64,000 nt of DNA from Pseudorasbora parva (lineage: Eukaryota; Chordata; Actinopteri; Cypriniformes; Gobionidae): positions 3,269,946-3,333,945 of the forward strand of contig NC_090172.1 in assembly GCF_024679245.1 (NCBI RefSeq), in the 5' to 3' direction. The position numbers and the translations under genes are program-made. Each line of letters begins with the position of its first letter. Position 1 is the first letter of the stretch. Under the pieces are notes generated by a model. That model made no database searches. It was given only the letters and a program-made list of their open reading frames with translations, and was not told the origin of the DNA. Of the stretch, positions 63,198-64,000 are shown one piece after another.

Positions 63198-64000
63198 AGG
63201 GGGGGTGAAATGCTGTTTCATGCATACTGATCTTTTTACACTGTTAAAGACTTGGAATCCCATACTAAACATAGACAAAGTTTCAAAAGTTAAGGTGGAC
63301 GTTTGATGGGAGTATTTCTTTGTCAAAAATACTACTTCCGGTTAGTCATAAGTTTCGGCAAGTTTTTTGAGATCATGCGTCCCCTTTGACGTTAGTGGGG
63401 GCGGAATTTCCTTGTATGGGCCTTACGGACAATTCTACCGGAAGCGCGTGAGAGAGAGCGAGGGAGAGAGCGAAAGCAACAGCTGGCTTGTAGGATGCTA
63501 AACAGGTGATATAACCAGTAGCTACTGACTTACCCACTGATAGGCCGGCGGTCGATCTGTATTAGCACTTTCCTCACGCGACGGGCGAATCACTTTCCTC
63601 ACAGAGCGACTCACTTTCCTCACGCGGCAGGCGAATCACTTTCCTCACTGAGCGAATCACTTTCCTCACAGAGCGACTCACTTTCCTCACGCGGCGGGCG
63701 AATCACTTTCCTCACTGAGCGAATCACTTTCCTCACAGAGCGAATCACTTTCCTCACAGAGCGACTCACTTTCCTCACGCGGCGGGCGAATCACTTTCCT
63801 CACTGAGCGAATCACTTTCCTCACAGAGCAAATCACTTTCCTCACGCGGCGGGCGAATCACTTTCCTCACTGAGCGAATCACTTTCCTCACAGAGCGAAT
63901 CACTTTCCTCACAGAGCGACTCACTTTCCTCACGCGGCGGGCGAATCACTTTCCTCACTGAGCTAATCACTTTCCTCACAGAGCAAATCACTTTCCTCAC
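63198..64000. mobile_element. TTAA-associated repeat starting AGGGGGGGTGAAATGCTG, truncated by window end
   Basis: It begins immediately after a TTAA (63194-63197) in the last unit of the inverted 42-bp array. The first 300 bp is unique-looking GC-richer sequence, then a tandem array follows. The right terminus lies outside the window. Confidence 0.6.
63560..64000. repeat. Minisatellite of CACTTTCCTCAC units, 21-25 bp
   Basis: GAATCACTTTCCTCACTGAGC and GAATCACTTTCCTCACAGAGC (21 bp) alternate with GACTCACTTTCCTCACGCGG plus CGGGC (25 bp). They make a higher-order unit of about 90-110 bp that continues past the window edge. Confidence 0.93.

Noticed and set aside
62433..63326. 297-codon minus and 235-codon plus frames
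   Set aside because: Both strands are open because the 42-bp unit lacks stops; this argues for repeat structure rather than a gene.

Overview
The window is vertebrate nuclear DNA, most likely from a ray-finned fish and probably a cyprinid or close relative. The reasons are a spliced vertebrate-type DHODH gene with GT-AG introns, a very high density of DNA transposons and MITEs of kinds familiar from carp and zebrafish genomes, and long microsatellites. Species assignment is inference. Nothing bacterial, viral or CRISPR-like was seen.

Two protein-coding genes can be read with confidence. (1) DHODH, mitochondrial dihydroorotate dehydrogenase, plus strand, nine coding exons from 776 to 16661. 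It assembles into one uninterrupted 421-codon frame, with all catalytic motifs and a 28-residue C-terminal tail beyond the usual end. A TCTCGCGAGA box and an ETS-like site lie just upstream of the start codon, and a possible ATTAAA poly(A) signal lies at 17037. (2) A class A (rhodopsin-like) G-protein-coupled receptor, minus strand, two coding exons (41772-41574 and 38873-37999), 357 residues, with non-canonical ERS, SFSP and NVIIY motifs in place of DRY, CWxP and NPxxY. Its identity is unresolved. Two small minus-strand stretches (35731-35686 and 61466-61404) look like exons of other genes but are weakly supported.

Layout: 1-240 Tc1 fragment; 660-17042 DHODH, whose introns hold an inverted-repeat element, Tc1 fragments, a complete hAT copy with 8-bp target duplication, and a MITE whose inside has become a minisatellite that was then split by another hAT; 17043-37998 intergenic DNA with minisatellites, microsatellites, palindromic MITEs, TTAA-flanked elements and a near full-length Tc1; 37999-41772 the receptor, with nested MITE and hAT insertions in its intron; 41773-64000 gene-poor DNA dominated by tandem arrays (34-bp, 33-bp, ATCT and 42-bp units, and a 20-25 bp unit at the right edge).

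The most striking theme is that several MITEs carry internal sequence amplified into tandem arrays. The clearest case is a 42-bp unit expanded to roughly 70 copies at 57.8-61.3 kb and again, inverted, at 62.5-63.2 kb. An unexpanded relative with about one unit survives in a 261-bp MITE at 33.4 kb. Because 42 is a multiple of three, the array leaves a 758-codon open frame encoding a heptad-periodic peptide. This is probably not a gene but is worth testing. I did not find a convincing new gene system.
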